Assembly: GCF_022179465.1 (NCBI RefSeq)
Contig: NZ_BPQV01000001.1
Location: forward strand, 1-64,000
DNA from: Methylobacterium organophilum
GTDB lineage: Bacteria > Pseudomonadota > Alphaproteobacteria > Rhizobiales > Beijerinckiaceae
Length of the DNA: 64,000 bases
Direction of reading: 5' to 3'
The position numbers were made by a program, and so were the translations under genes. Under the pieces are notes generated by a model, which did not search any database, was not told the DNA's origin, and was given only the letters and a program-made list of their open reading frames with translations. Shown in pieces: positions 49,317-59,174 of the stretch. Each line of letters opens with the position of its first letter. Position 1 is the stretch's first letter.

Positions 49317-51629
49317 ATGCCTTCCTCCCTCCCGCAGGGCCCTGCCGCCCGTGCGTCCCTCCTCCGTGCGCCCGCCCTCCTCGCCGTCCTGCTCCTGCCC
49401 GCGACGCCGGCCTGGGCCGAGGATTCCCCCGCCATCACCCTCGAAGAGGTCTCCGTCGCCGGCACCGGCAAGGCGTTCGGCGTCGCGGCCCCGCCCGGCT
49501 CGGCCGCGGCGGTGATCGAGCATCCCGTGGGCCAGGTGGTCACCGCGGTGGGCCGCGAGAACGTCATCGCCAACCGGCCGGCCACCGGGATCGGCGCGGT
49601 GCTGCTCAACAGCCCGGGCGTCACCGTGCGCCAGGGCAACGGCGCCCGCGACGTCGTGATCTCGATCCGCGGCAACAACGCCCGCTCCACCGGCGTGACC
49701 CGCAACATGGTGGTGCTGGAGGACGGCTTCGTCGTCACCCAGCCCGAGGGCTTCACGCGGTTCGATCTGGTGGATCCCCGCGCCTATTCGCGCATCGACG
49801 TCTTCCGCGGCCCGCAATCGGCGCTGTTCGGCAACTTCGCCACCGGGGGCGCCCTGGCCTTCCGCACCCGCACCGGCCGCGAGATCGACGGCTACGAGGT
49901 CGGCACCGATGCCGGCAGCTACGGGCTGCTCAGCAACTACTTCACCGTCGGCGGCGTGAGCGGCCCCGTCGAGATCAGCCTGTTCGCGAGCGACGTGCGC
50001 GGCAACGGCTATCAGGAGCATACCGGCTACGACACGCAGACGGTGAACCTGCTCGCGAGCTACACCCCGACGCCGGACAATCGCTTCACGCTCAAGGTGA
50101 TCGACAACGAGGTGCATGCCGACATCGCCGGCCGCGCCTCCCTCGACGAGTACCGGCTCAACCCCTTCCAGCGCAGCTGCGCGAGCGCCGCGACGGCGGC
50201 GCCGGGCTGCGTGACCTACTCGCTCTTCCGGAACGGCGCCTTCGGGACGAGGATTCCCGTGACGGCCGCGCAGATCGGCCTGGAGCGGAAGGACCGGCGC
50301 ACCATCGTCGCCGCGCGATGGGAGCACGACGTGGACGCCGACACGACCTGGCGGATCCAGGCCGGCTTCGACGAGCGCAACATCAACCAGGCCTTCTACA
50401 CCTCGTCGGGGCGCGGCAGCATCCCCTCCCTCAACGTCCTGGCCGACGTGACCCACCGCTCGGAGCTGTTCGGCCTGCCGGCCCTCACCTACGCGGCCCT
50501 GAACCTCAGCGCGCTGGACGGCCACTCGCCGACCTTCAACCTCACGCCCTTCGCCGGGCCGCGCCTCGGCGCCCTGATCGGCGACCAGTTCTCGCAGCAG
50601 GCCAATCTCGGCGGGCGCGCCCGCACGGAGCTCGCCCTCTCGGAAAGCTGGACGGGCGTGCTCGGCATCAGCGCCGAGAACACCTGGATCAAGGGGCGCA
50701 ACCTCGCCTATTCCTACACCAACGGCAGCCTGACCCGCAGCCTCGCCACGGCCGACCGCAGCTTCCTCAACGTCGCGCCGGAACTGGCCCTGGTCTACCG
50801 GCCGAACGAGGCCCTCGCCGTCCGGGGGCGCGTCGCCACGGGCTACGCGACGCCGGGGGCGAGCAACCTCTTCGTCACCTCCGCCGGCCTGCCGGGCAAC
50901 AACACGCAGCTGCAGACGCAGGAGAATCTCGGCTTCGACCTCGGCGCGGACTGGACGCCGCTGCCGGACCTTCGCCTCAGCCTGACCGGCTTCTACGAGT
51001 TCTATCGCAACGAGCTCCTGTCCCAGTCGCCGGGCTTCGGGCTCCTCAGCTACACCTTCAACGCCCCCGCCTCGGAGCATCGCGGCATCGAGTTCGGCGC
51101 GGAGTGGCTGTTCGGGGAGGGCTGGCGCGGCACCCTCGCCTATACCTTCGACGACCAGTTCTACACCGACTACGTGGAGCAGCTGAGCGCCGGGGCGGCG
51201 CCGGTCCGGTTCGACCGCGCCGGCCACGCGATCCCCGGCGTGCCGGCCCACCAGCTCCTCGCCCGGATCGGCTACGACGTGCCGGCCGGCCCCCTGGCCG
51301 GCCTCGGGGCCTTCGCGGAAACGATCGTGCAGGACGGCTACTACCTCGACAACGCCAACCTGCTGCGGGTGCCGGGCTACGCGATCGTCAACCTCAACAT
51401 CCACTATTCGCGCCTGCTGCCGGCCGGCTACGCCAAGCGGATCGACCTCTACGGGGAGGTCCGCAACGTGTTCGACACGACCTACATCGCCTCCGCCAAT
51501 CCCCTCGCCAACTCGCTCAACGCGACGACGGGTCTGCAGAACGGGCGCGACGTGCTCGCGGCGACCTCCGGCTCGATCTATGCCGGCGCCCCGCGCACCT
51601 TCGTGGCCGGGATGAAGCTGAGCTTCTGA
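49317..51629 (+). CDS. TonB-dependent outer-membrane receptor
   Basis: 770 residues. Signal peptide (about 1-35, ending PAWAED), a TonB-box-like segment (ITLEEVSVAGTG), the plug domain (NVIANRPATGIGAVLLNSPG, then VISIRGNN and FRGPQSALFGN) and a 22-strand barrel ending in an aromatic strand (TFVAGMKLSF). Such receptors import metal chelates or other scarce ligands using the TonB energy system. The DUF2946-like gene upstream is often found with copper or siderophore receptors, but the ligand cannot be deduced. It converges on the GH13 gene with a 22-bp gap. Confidence 0.92.
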   Translation: MPSSLPQGPAARASLLRAPALLAVLLLPATPAWAEDSPAITLEEVSVAGTGKAFGVAAPPGSAAAVIEHPVGQVVTAVGRENVIANRPATGIGAVLLNSPGVTVRQGNGARDVVISIRGNNARSTGVTRNMVVLEDGFVVTQPEGFTRFDLVDPRAYSRIDVFRGPQSALFGNFATGGALAFRTRTGREIDGYEVGTDAGSYGLLSNYFTVGGVSGPVEISLFASDVRGNGYQEHTGYDTQTVNLLASYTPTPDNRFTLKVIDNEVHADIAGRASLDEYRLNPFQRSCASAATAAPGCVTYSLFRNGAFGTRIPVTAAQIGLERKDRRTIVAARWEHDVDADTTWRIQAGFDERNINQAFYTSSGRGSIPSLNVLADVTHRSELFGLPALTYAALNLSALDGHSPTFNLTPFAGPRLGALIGDQFSQQANLGGRARTELALSESWTGVLGISAENTWIKGRNLAYSYTNGSLTRSLATADRSFLNVAPELALVYRPNEALAVRGRVATGYATPGASNLFVTSAGLPGNNTQLQTQENLGFDLGADWTPLPDLRLSLTGFYEFYRNELLSQSPGFGLLSYTFNAPASEHRGIEFGAEWLFGEGWRGTLAYTFDDQFYTDYVEQLSAGAAPVRFDRAGHAIPGVPAHQLLARIGYDVPAGPLAGLGAFAETIVQDGYYLDNANLLRVPGYAIVNLNIHYSRLLPAGYAKRIDLYGEVRNVFDTTYIASANPLANSLNATTGLQNGRDVLAATSGSIYAGAPRTFVAGMKLSF

Positions 51630-51651
51630 AGGGCCGGCGCAACGCGGGCGA

Positions 51652-53331
51652 TCAGTTCGCGCTGCGCTTCAACAACGCGTCGAGGCCGCCGACGCGGTAC
51701 CAGTGGTAGCCGTAGCCCTCCAGCACGATGCCGTGGCGGCCATCCGCCCCCGCTTCGCTGCGGGCGCCGGTGAGGAGGTCGACCAGCACGGCGCCCTCCG
51801 GCCCCGGCACGCCGGTCTCAAAGCGGGCCTCGACGGGCTTGGCGTCGAGGTTGTGCAGGCAGAGCACGGAGTTGTTGCGCCAGTCGTAGCGCAGGGCGAG
51901 CACGGCGTTCTCGCCGGTCTCGATCACCGTGAAGTCGCCCCAGCCGATCTCCGGCACCTCCTTGCGCATACGGATCACGCTCTGCATCCAGTTGAGCAGG
52001 GAGCGCGGGGCGTGGCGCTGCGCGGCGACGTTGACGTGCGGGTAGCCGTAGGGCCCCGCGTCGATGGGCGGGCTCACCGGCCGGTCGCTGCGGGTGAAGC
52101 CGCCCTGGGCGTCGGCGGTCCATTGCATCGGCGTGCGGGCGCAGTCGCGCTCCGGGATCGAGAGGTCGTCGCCCATGCCGATCTCGTCGCCGTAGCGCAG
52201 CACCGGGGTGCCCGGCAGGGAGAACATCAGGGCATAGGCGAGCTCCAGCCAGCGCTGGTCGCCGTTGAGCATCGGCGCGAGCCGGCGGCGGATGCCGCGG
52301 TCGTAGAGCTGCATGCTCTTCTCGGGGCCGAACTTCGCGAAGACCGCCTGCCGCTGGGCCTCGGTCAGGCGGCCGAGATCGAGCTCGTCGTGGTTGCGCA
52401 GGAACATCGCCCACTGGGCCGAGGGCGGCCGGTTCCAGGTCTTCTTCAGGGCCTTGACCAGGGGCCGCACATCCGCGGCGGCGAGCGCGTAGAACAGGGC
52501 CTGGTTGACCTGGAAGTTGAACATCATGTGCATGCGGTCGGCATCGTCGCCGAAATAGGCCATGTCGTCCTTCGGCAGCACGTTGGCCTCGGCCAGGATG
52601 ATGGCGTCGCCCGAGCGCCATTGCAGGAATTCGCGGAAGTCCCGGAGCAGGTCGAACTGCTCCTTGGGCGCGCCCTTCACCGCGGCGCCCTTCTGGGCGA
52701 TCACGAAGGGCACCGCGTCCATGCGGAAGCCGGAGACGCCGAGTTCCAGCCAGAAGCCCATGATCTTGAGGATCTCGGCCTGCACCTCCGGGTTGGCGGT
52801 GTTCAGGTCGGGCTGGAAGTCGAAGAAGCGGTGGAAGTACCAGGCCTTCGCCGTCTCGTCGTAGCTCCAGGTCGTCTTCTGCACGCCCGGGAAGACCATG
52901 CCCTCGTCGTAATCGGCCGGCCGCGTCTTCGACCAGACATACCAGTCGCGGTAGCGCGAGGCCGGGTCGGAGCGGGCCGCCCGGAACCAGGGATGCTGGT
53001 CCGAGGTGTGGTTGACTACGAGGTCGATGATGACCTTGAGCCCCCGCTGCTTGGCCGCATGGGTGAAGGCCACGAAGTCGCCGAGCGAGCCGTAGGCCGG
53101 ATCGACCCCGTAATAGTCGGTGATGTCGTAGCCGTGGTCGCGCTGGGGCGAGGGCTGGAACGGGTGCAGCCAGAGCGCGGTGACGCCGAGGCCGAGCAGG
53201 TAGTCCAGCCGCCGCTCGAGGCCGGCGAAGTCGCCGGTGCCGTCCCCGTCGGCATCCATGAAGGTCCCGACCGACAGGCAGTAGAACACCGCGTTCTTGT
53301 ACCAGAGGTCGCGGATCACGCTGGCTTTCAT
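51652..53331 (-). CDS. GH13 alpha-amylase-family enzyme (trehalose synthase / alpha-glucosidase-like)
   Basis: 559 residues. TIM-barrel GH13 with all four conserved regions: IIDLVVNHTS, SGFRMDAVPFV (nucleophile Asp205), AIILAEANVLP (acid/base Glu248) and FLRNHDELD (Asp315). The N-terminal VIRDLWYKNAVFYCLSVGTF and the RNHDELDLG stretch are close to trehalose synthase (maltose isomerase), but the protein lacks the C-terminal maltokinase extension sometimes present. Likely acts on maltose/trehalose or short alpha-glucans in the cytosol. It is divergent from a small secreted-protein gene, with about 180 bp between them for promoters. Confidence 0.88.
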   Translation of the reverse strand: MKASVIRDLWYKNAVFYCLSVGTFMDADGDGTGDFAGLERRLDYLLGLGVTALWLHPFQPSPQRDHGYDITDYYGVDPAYGSLGDFVAFTHAAKQRGLKVIIDLVVNHTSDQHPWFRAARSDPASRYRDWYVWSKTRPADYDEGMVFPGVQKTTWSYDETAKAWYFHRFFDFQPDLNTANPEVQAEILKIMGFWLELGVSGFRMDAVPFVIAQKGAAVKGAPKEQFDLLRDFREFLQWRSGDAIILAEANVLPKDDMAYFGDDADRMHMMFNFQVNQALFYALAAADVRPLVKALKKTWNRPPSAQWAMFLRNHDELDLGRLTEAQRQAVFAKFGPEKSMQLYDRGIRRRLAPMLNGDQRWLELAYALMFSLPGTPVLRYGDEIGMGDDLSIPERDCARTPMQWTADAQGGFTRSDRPVSPPIDAGPYGYPHVNVAAQRHAPRSLLNWMQSVIRMRKEVPEIGWGDFTVIETGENAVLALRYDWRNNSVLCLHNLDAKPVEARFETGVPGPEGAVLVDLLTGARSEAGADGRHGIVLEGYGYHWYRVGGLDALLKRSAN

Positions 53332-53515
53332 GGAACGGGCTCCGGACGGCGACCCGGCTCAACCCCAGCAAGAGCTTAACCGTTCCGCGAGAGTCCGGTG
53401 AGGATCGCGGGACGATTGCAGGATGTTTGCCCAGGCAAGCTTGACGGCACGAACGGTGCCCGTGAAGCGTGACGACAACACCGCGCGATCGAGACGGTGT
53501 CCTTGGGGGCGTTCG

Positions 53516-54004
53516 ATGAAGACTTGGATCCTGGGCGTGGCGCTGGCCGCCGCGCTGACGTCGTCGGCCCATGCGCGCAACTTCGCCGTGCCGAACGGGA
53601 ACCCGGCGGTCACCATCGTCGTGCCGGACGACTGGAAGATCAAGGAAATCGATTACGGCTATTCCGCCAAGTCGCCCGACAGCGCGGTGATGTTCTATGT
53701 CGAGTACGCCAAGGGCAAGAAGCTCGACGCGATGATCAATCTGAACAAGGATTGGATGGCCGAGAACGAGATCGACGGTTCTGTAAAGCCGGAAGAGCGC
53801 GAGATGGACTTCAACGGCACCAAGGGCCAGGTGCTGCGCTACAACACCACCGATTCTCAAGGAAAGACCATCGTCGACTTCGTGCTGCTCGAAGGCGGCG
53901 GCGGCAACGTGGTCATGCTGACGCTCTGGGGCTCCCAGGAGGAGCGCGCGGCCAATTCCGAGGCCATCAGCGGCATCATGAAAAGCGTGCGGCCGATCCG
54001 GTAG
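53516..54004 (+). CDS. small exported protein of unknown function
   Basis: 162 residues from ATG 53516, with GGGGGCG upstream. A signal peptide (MKTWILGVALAAALTSSAHA) precedes a compact domain starting with PAVTIVVPDDWKIKEIDYGY and ending in GGGGNVVMLTLWGSQEERAA. It resembles small periplasmic lipoprotein-like beta domains found as hypothetical proteins in alphaproteobacteria. No motif gives a function. Confidence 0.75.
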   Translation: MKTWILGVALAAALTSSAHARNFAVPNGNPAVTIVVPDDWKIKEIDYGYSAKSPDSAVMFYVEYAKGKKLDAMINLNKDWMAENEIDGSVKPEEREMDFNGTKGQVLRYNTTDSQGKTIVDFVLLEGGGGNVVMLTLWGSQEERAANSEAISGIMKSVRPIR

Positions 54005-54150
54005 GCGACCGGCCGCCTGACAAGCCTCCGGCCGATCGGAGCGGATCGCGCCGGCTCCCCTCTCCCCGCCCGAAACCGGGCGGCCCCGGGCTCCGTCGGG
54101 AAGAGCAGACAGCCGGATCAACCGGACCCGGCACGATAAGGATCTCCAAG

Positions 54151-54729
54151 ATGAAGCGCGTGGTCGCGGGCCTGGTGCTGGTGCTGCTCTCGGGCGTGGC
54201 CGCCCGGGCGGCGGAGGATTTCTGGGGAGGGGCCGCCCCGAAACCGGCCGCCCCGGTGCGGAGCGCGGGCGGCGGCCTCGCCGAGGTGGAATCCCTGGAG
54301 GCGGCGCTCGCCGAGGCCTGGGAGAAGACCCCGCTGACCCAGCGCCACGTCGTCTTCGTCGCGGAGAAGGCGGCACTCTACGGCGCCTACACGGAGCGCC
54401 CCTCGCGCGTCTTCGCCAAGGGCGAGGATCTCGTGACCTATCTCGAGCCCATCGGCTTCACCTGGAAGGCGGATGCCGACGGGGTGAACCATTTCGGCTT
54501 CGTGCTCGACTTCACGGTGAAGAGCCGGGACGGCAAGGTGCTCGCCGGGCAGGACGGGTTCCAGCGCTTCGACTTCGCGAGCCGCTACAAGAACCGCGAG
54601 GTCTTCATGAACATCACCATGTCGCTGAACGGCATCGAGCCGGGCGACTACGTGCTCGGCTACACCCTGCACGACCGCAACGGCAACAAGGTCTCGCGCT
54701 TCGAGCAGCCCTTCGCGATCAAGGAGTGA
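54151..54729 (+). CDS. exported protein of unknown function
   Basis: 192 residues. Signal peptide MKRVVAGLVLVLLSGVAARA, a Gly/Pro-rich linker, then a soluble domain (RHVVFVAEKAALYGAYTERP, FGFVLDFTVKSRDGKVLAGQ) ending with a beta-rich part (YVLGYTLHDRNGNKVSRFEQ). The C-terminal part resembles Ig-like or bacterial periplasmic ligand domains. No family is recognised. It is in the same direction as its neighbours, with 146 bp before it and 148 bp after. Confidence 0.75.
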   Translation: MKRVVAGLVLVLLSGVAARAAEDFWGGAAPKPAAPVRSAGGGLAEVESLEAALAEAWEKTPLTQRHVVFVAEKAALYGAYTERPSRVFAKGEDLVTYLEPIGFTWKADADGVNHFGFVLDFTVKSRDGKVLAGQDGFQRFDFASRYKNREVFMNITMSLNGIEPGDYVLGYTLHDRNGNKVSRFEQPFAIKE

Positions 54730-54877
54730 GCGGGCGGGCGGCCATGGCCGGCTCCCCGGCCGGCGCACCTTAAAACAGCCGCGTTGTGCACCCCATCTTG
54801 CGGGGGCCCGCCCTGCGGGCGCCCGAGCGCGGCCCCCGCCGCGGGCGGGCCTCCCGTCCGCCCGCGCTCCGGTCTGA

Positions 54878-57800
54878 ATGAACCCCATCCTGATCAAGCT
54901 GTTCGCGACGGCGCTGACGCTCAGCCAGGTCACGACGCGGCCCGACGACGTCCGCACGCGCTTCGATCCGGCCACGGACGGGCCGCAGGTGGTGCAGATC
55001 CTGCGCGACGGCTGCGCCCATATGCGCAAGGCCTTCGACATCGAGGACATCAACCTCGACGAGCTCATCAGCACGGCGATGGAGGATCCGAGCGCGGTCG
55101 CCGGCGACAACGCGCCCAAGATCCTGCACGGGCTCGACCTGACCGAGCTGAACACGAGCTACAAGCAGTTCTGCAAGGGCGAGAACCCGGCCTCCTCCCC
55201 CTTCGACCCGAAGGCGGTGATCGCGTTCTACAACAAGGCCGTGACCGACCTGCCCTCCGCCGAGGCGCTGAGGGACGCCAAGCTGCCCGGCGCGACCGTG
55301 ATCCTCGACCAGGCCGGGAAGCCCTATTCGGAAACCTTCGAAGCCAACGGCCGCCGCCTCGCGGTGCCCGTCGGCGCGATCCCCGATATGGTCCGGCAGG
55401 CCTTCGTCGCGGCCGAGGACAAGCGCTTCTACCAGCACCACGGCATCGACGAACGCGGCGTCATCCGCGCCTTCATCGGCAATCTCGCCGCGCCGGGCCG
55501 GCCGGCCGGCGGCTCCACCATCACGCAGCAGGTGGTCAAGAACCTGTCGGTGGGCGACGACGTCACCTACGAGCGCAAGATCCGCGAGATGATCGTGGCC
55601 GCGCGGCTGGAGCGCATCCTCGACAAGCCGCACATCCTCGGCCTCTACCTCAACGGCATCTATCTCGGCCGCGGCGCCTACGGCATCGAGATGGCGGCGC
55701 GCTCCTGGTTCGGGAAGTCGGTCGGGCAGCTCACCCTACCGGAGGCCGCGCTGCTCGCGGGCCTGCCCAAGGGGCCGAACTACTACAGTCCCGACAAATA
55801 TCCGGAGCGAGCCCGGGAGCGGCGCGCCTACGTGCTGACCCGGATGAAGGAAGACGGCGCGATCACGGACGCGCAACTGAACGAGGCGCTGAAGAGCGAC
55901 CTCGGCATCCGCCCGCCCGAGACGGCACGGCGGGAGTCCGGCTTCTACTTCGTCGAGCATCTCGGCCGGGAGGCGCGCACCTTCGCCGGCCTCGAATCCC
56001 TGACGAGCGCCTCCTACACCGTGCGCTCGACCGTGAATGCCCGCCTGCAGACGGCCACCGAGACGGCCCTGCAGGAGGGGCTCTCCACCTATGAGCGCGC
56101 CACCGGCCGCGCCCGCTACGAGGGGCCGGAGCTGAACCTCGCCGAGGCGGTCAGGAAGCTGGAGGCCGCGCCGCCCCCGGCGCCCGAGCCGGCCCCCGCG
56201 GAGGAGGCGAAGCCGGTGCCCGTGCCGAGCGGGGTGAAGGCCGGAAAGGCCCTGCCGCCGCCGAAAGCCGCCGCGAAGCCCACGGTGAAGCCCGCCTGGC
56301 AGCGCGCCCTCGAAACCGCCCGGCCGGTCCTCTACGACGTGCACTGGCCGCTGGCCGTCGTGCTCCAGACCGGCAAGAACGGCACCAAGGTCGGCCTCGC
56401 CGACGGCCGGGTGGCGAGCCTCGATCCGGGGCCGGCCCGCGGCAAGCTCCAGCTCTACGACGCCGTGCGGGTGCGGCTGCGCGACCCCAACGCGCGCGTG
56501 CCCCGCGCCGACCTGCGGGTGCGGCCCGCGGTGCAGGGCGCCGCCATCGTGCTCGAGAACCGCACCGGCCGCATCCTCGCCATGACCGGCGGCTTCGCCT
56601 ATCCCCTGAGCCAGCTCAACCGCGTCACGCAGACGGTGCGCCAGCCGGGCTCCACCCTGAAGCCGCTGACCTATCTCGCCGCGCTCAATGCCGGCCTCCA
56701 GCCCAACACCCTGGTGATGGACGCCCCCGTCACCCTGCCGCCGATCGGCGGCATCGGCGAGTCCTGGTCGCCGAAGAACTACGACGGCGGCGGAGCGGGT
56801 GCGACCACCCTGCGGCGCGGCCTCGAATTCTCGAAGAACCTCGTCACCGCCCGCCTGCTCCAGGGCGGCATCGCCGAGAAGGCGCCGGCCTCGCTCCAGC
56901 GGGTCTGCGACATCGCCCTCGAAGCCCAGCTCTACGCGGAATGCGAGCGCTACTATCCCTTCGTGCTCGGCGCGCAGCCGGTGCGGATGATCGATCTGGC
57001 GAGCTTCTACGCGGCCATCGCCAACGAGGGCGGCCGGCCGAGCGCCTATGCGCTGGAGAGCGTCGAGAAGGACGGCAAGGCGGTCTACAGCCGCGCGCCG
57101 AAGGATCCGGTGCGGATCGGCTCGGCCGACCGCGTCGCCTTCTACCAGCTCAAGACCATGCTCCAGGGCGTGACCCAGCACGGCACCGCCGCGGCCCTGT
57201 CCGGCGTCTCGGCCTATGTGGCCGGCAAGACCGGCACCTCCGAGAACGAGAACGACGCCTGGTTCGCGGGCTTCTCCAACGAGATCACGGTGGTGGTCTG
57301 GGTCGGCTACGACAATGCCGACGGCACCCGGAAGACCCTGGGCCGCGGCCAGACCGGCGGCCACGTCTCGGTGCCGATCGCCCGCACCATCTTCCAGGCG
57401 GCCTGGGCCAACGGCGTGCCGAAGACGCCGCTCTCCGGCCCCTCGCCGGAGGCGCGGCCCCTGATCGCCGACCGTCTGATCGAGCCCCGCAGCGGCCAGC
57501 TCGTCGCGGGCGGCGGCTTCCTGGAGCATTTCCGGGTGAAGGACGGGCGCGTGGCCGACACGCAATACAACCTCGTCCCCCGCGAGACCCTCTACGCCAT
57601 GCGGCCCGATGGGGAGGACGGCGATCTCGGCGGCGGCGAGGACGGCGCCGACATGGCGGGCGACGCCATCTACGGCCAGCGCCGCCGCGGCGACCTGCTC
57701 GATCCCTTCGCCGATCGCGGCGATCCCGCCCCGCAGCGGCGCCCGCCGCAGGACGAGTACAGCCCCTGGCCCGGGCGCAACCGCTACGGCCAGGCCCAGC

Positions 57801-57886
57801 CCTCGCCCTTCGGCGACGACGAGTCCTATCCGCGCCAGCGCCGCCGCGACCCGGACTACCTGTTCGGCGACGATCCGCGCTACTGA
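54878..57886 (+). CDS. class A penicillin-binding protein (PBP1-like transglycosylase/transpeptidase)
   Basis: 1002 residues, longer than most PBP1A. A short hydrophobic N-terminus precedes a roughly 130-residue extension. The GT51 domain (about 150-330) has the catalytic Glu in AAEDKRFYQHHGID (Glu180) and GGSTITQQVVKNLS. A Pro/Ala-rich linker (about 425-480) follows, then the transpeptidase domain with active Ser592 in RQPGSTLKPLTYL (S-T-L-K), an S-x-N region (EFSKNLVTARL) and K784-T-G-T-S. The C-terminal 100 residues are low-complexity (Arg/Asp/Pro/Gly). It polymerises and cross-links peptidoglycan. Confidence 0.9.
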   Translation: MNPILIKLFATALTLSQVTTRPDDVRTRFDPATDGPQVVQILRDGCAHMRKAFDIEDINLDELISTAMEDPSAVAGDNAPKILHGLDLTELNTSYKQFCKGENPASSPFDPKAVIAFYNKAVTDLPSAEALRDAKLPGATVILDQAGKPYSETFEANGRRLAVPVGAIPDMVRQAFVAAEDKRFYQHHGIDERGVIRAFIGNLAAPGRPAGGSTITQQVVKNLSVGDDVTYERKIREMIVAARLERILDKPHILGLYLNGIYLGRGAYGIEMAARSWFGKSVGQLTLPEAALLAGLPKGPNYYSPDKYPERARERRAYVLTRMKEDGAITDAQLNEALKSDLGIRPPETARRESGFYFVEHLGREARTFAGLESLTSASYTVRSTVNARLQTATETALQEGLSTYERATGRARYEGPELNLAEAVRKLEAAPPPAPEPAPAEEAKPVPVPSGVKAGKALPPPKAAAKPTVKPAWQRALETARPVLYDVHWPLAVVLQTGKNGTKVGLADGRVASLDPGPARGKLQLYDAVRVRLRDPNARVPRADLRVRPAVQGAAIVLENRTGRILAMTGGFAYPLSQLNRVTQTVRQPGSTLKPLTYLAALNAGLQPNTLVMDAPVTLPPIGGIGESWSPKNYDGGGAGATTLRRGLEFSKNLVTARLLQGGIAEKAPASLQRVCDIALEAQLYAECERYYPFVLGAQPVRMIDLASFYAAIANEGGRPSAYALESVEKDGKAVYSRAPKDPVRIGSADRVAFYQLKTMLQGVTQHGTAAALSGVSAYVAGKTGTSENENDAWFAGFSNEITVVVWVGYDNADGTRKTLGRGQTGGHVSVPIARTIFQAAWANGVPKTPLSGPSPEARPLIADRLIEPRSGQLVAGGGFLEHFRVKDGRVADTQYNLVPRETLYAMRPDGEDGDLGGGEDGADMAGDAIYGQRRRGDLLDPFADRGDPAPQRRPPQDEYSPWPGRNRYGQAQPSPFGDDESYPRQRRRDPDYLFGDDPRY

Positions 57887-57933
57887 GCCGCCGCCGACGG
57901 CCCGGCCCTCCCCCTCTTCCTCAAGGACAAGAC

Positions 57934-58980
57934 GTGATCAGGCAGCTTCCGGCCTCCCTTCTCCTCGCGCTCGGCCTCGCGGCCCAGGCCGCCGCGCAGG
58001 AGGGCATGAAGATCCAGCCCGCATCCACGCCCTCCGCCGTGCAGGACGTGCCCTCCCTCGACGGGCAGGCAGTGCCGAAGCCGGGCACGATCCTGTTCAC
58101 GGACCACCGCGACAAGGCCTCGACCAACCCGGAAAGCGGGCTGATCCTGTTCAAGGACTGGCGCAAGGCGCGTCCCGAGGAAGCCGAGATCCTGGCGCCC
58201 TATCCGAGCTATGCCGAGCCGGACTACACCGTGACGCTCAACGGCACGACGAAGCCGCGGCACGAGACCCTGAAGGTCTATGTCGCGGAGGGCCGCTTCA
58301 CGATCGCCAAGCCCGCCTCCGCCATCGACCTGTCGCGCTTCGCCAAGCTCGATTTCGTCGCGAAGATGGACCCCGCGATCAAGCACAAGGCCCTGCCCCC
58401 CGGGGAGGTGACCCCGACCAAGGACCCGGCGGCCGCCTTCGCCAAGCGGCCCGACCGGCCCTGGTGCGGCGCCCCCGAGACGACCTGCATCGAGTCCCGC
58501 TACGATCTGGAAGGCAAGCTGCCCCTCGGCGTGAAGCTCGCCAACAAGCTGGAGCTCGGCTCCTCGAAGAAAATCGCGGAATTCGTCTCCTTCCAGAGCG
58601 AGCTGCGGCCGCTCTCGGCCTCCGAGGCGGCCGGGTTCGGGGCGCTCACCAGGATCGCGACCCCGCCGAGCGGCGGCCTCGAGCAGACGATCTTCTGGGT
58701 CAACCAGATCCTGCGCTTCGGCAAGTTCCTGGCGGTGTTCCAGCCGGCGCCGGACGACCCGAACAAGACCGTGGTGACGACCTACATGGCGCTCGCGGTG
58801 AAGGCCGACGTGCTCGACCGCAAGCAGGAATATTCCCGCGTGCCCGTGCTCAAGAACCTGCTGCCGGTGCAGGTGCTGATGGGCAATTCCTCCTTCAACA
58901 CCGGCACCTCGATCAGCGCCGGCCTGCCGGTCTATGCCCGCAACCGCATCGCCGCCTTCGCGGAGGCTTTGGGCAAGTAA
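57934..58980 (+). CDS. exported protein of unknown function
   Basis: 348 residues from a GTG start with AAGGAC six bases upstream. The N-terminus is a signal peptide (LPASLLLALGLAAQAAAQEG). The mature part is a large mixed domain (TILFTDHRDKASTNPESGLI, SSKKIAEFVSFQSELRPLSA, IFWVNQILRFGKFLAVFQPA) without recognisable motif; two Cys in PWCGAPETTC could form a disulfide. It follows the PBP gene by 47 bp in the same direction, suggesting a periplasmic partner. Confidence 0.75.
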   Translation: MIRQLPASLLLALGLAAQAAAQEGMKIQPASTPSAVQDVPSLDGQAVPKPGTILFTDHRDKASTNPESGLILFKDWRKARPEEAEILAPYPSYAEPDYTVTLNGTTKPRHETLKVYVAEGRFTIAKPASAIDLSRFAKLDFVAKMDPAIKHKALPPGEVTPTKDPAAAFAKRPDRPWCGAPETTCIESRYDLEGKLPLGVKLANKLELGSSKKIAEFVSFQSELRPLSASEAAGFGALTRIATPPSGGLEQTIFWVNQILRFGKFLAVFQPAPDDPNKTVVTTYMALAVKADVLDRKQEYSRVPVLKNLLPVQVLMGNSSFNTGTSISAGLPVYARNRIAAFAEALGK

Positions 58981-59174
58981 GGCGCATCCGACGCGAACCG
59001 GCGGCAGCGCGATCTCCGCGGAATTGCGGCGCCGGCGAGGGGATTCAGGCCTGGGCGCGTGACGAAGCGCGGGGAGCTTCTTCCCCGAAGGCACTGTGAC
59101 ACGCCGCCGGGTGCGTTCGCCGGGCGATGGGCCTATATGCGGCGGACACCACGTCTCTTCAGAACGCTTCCATC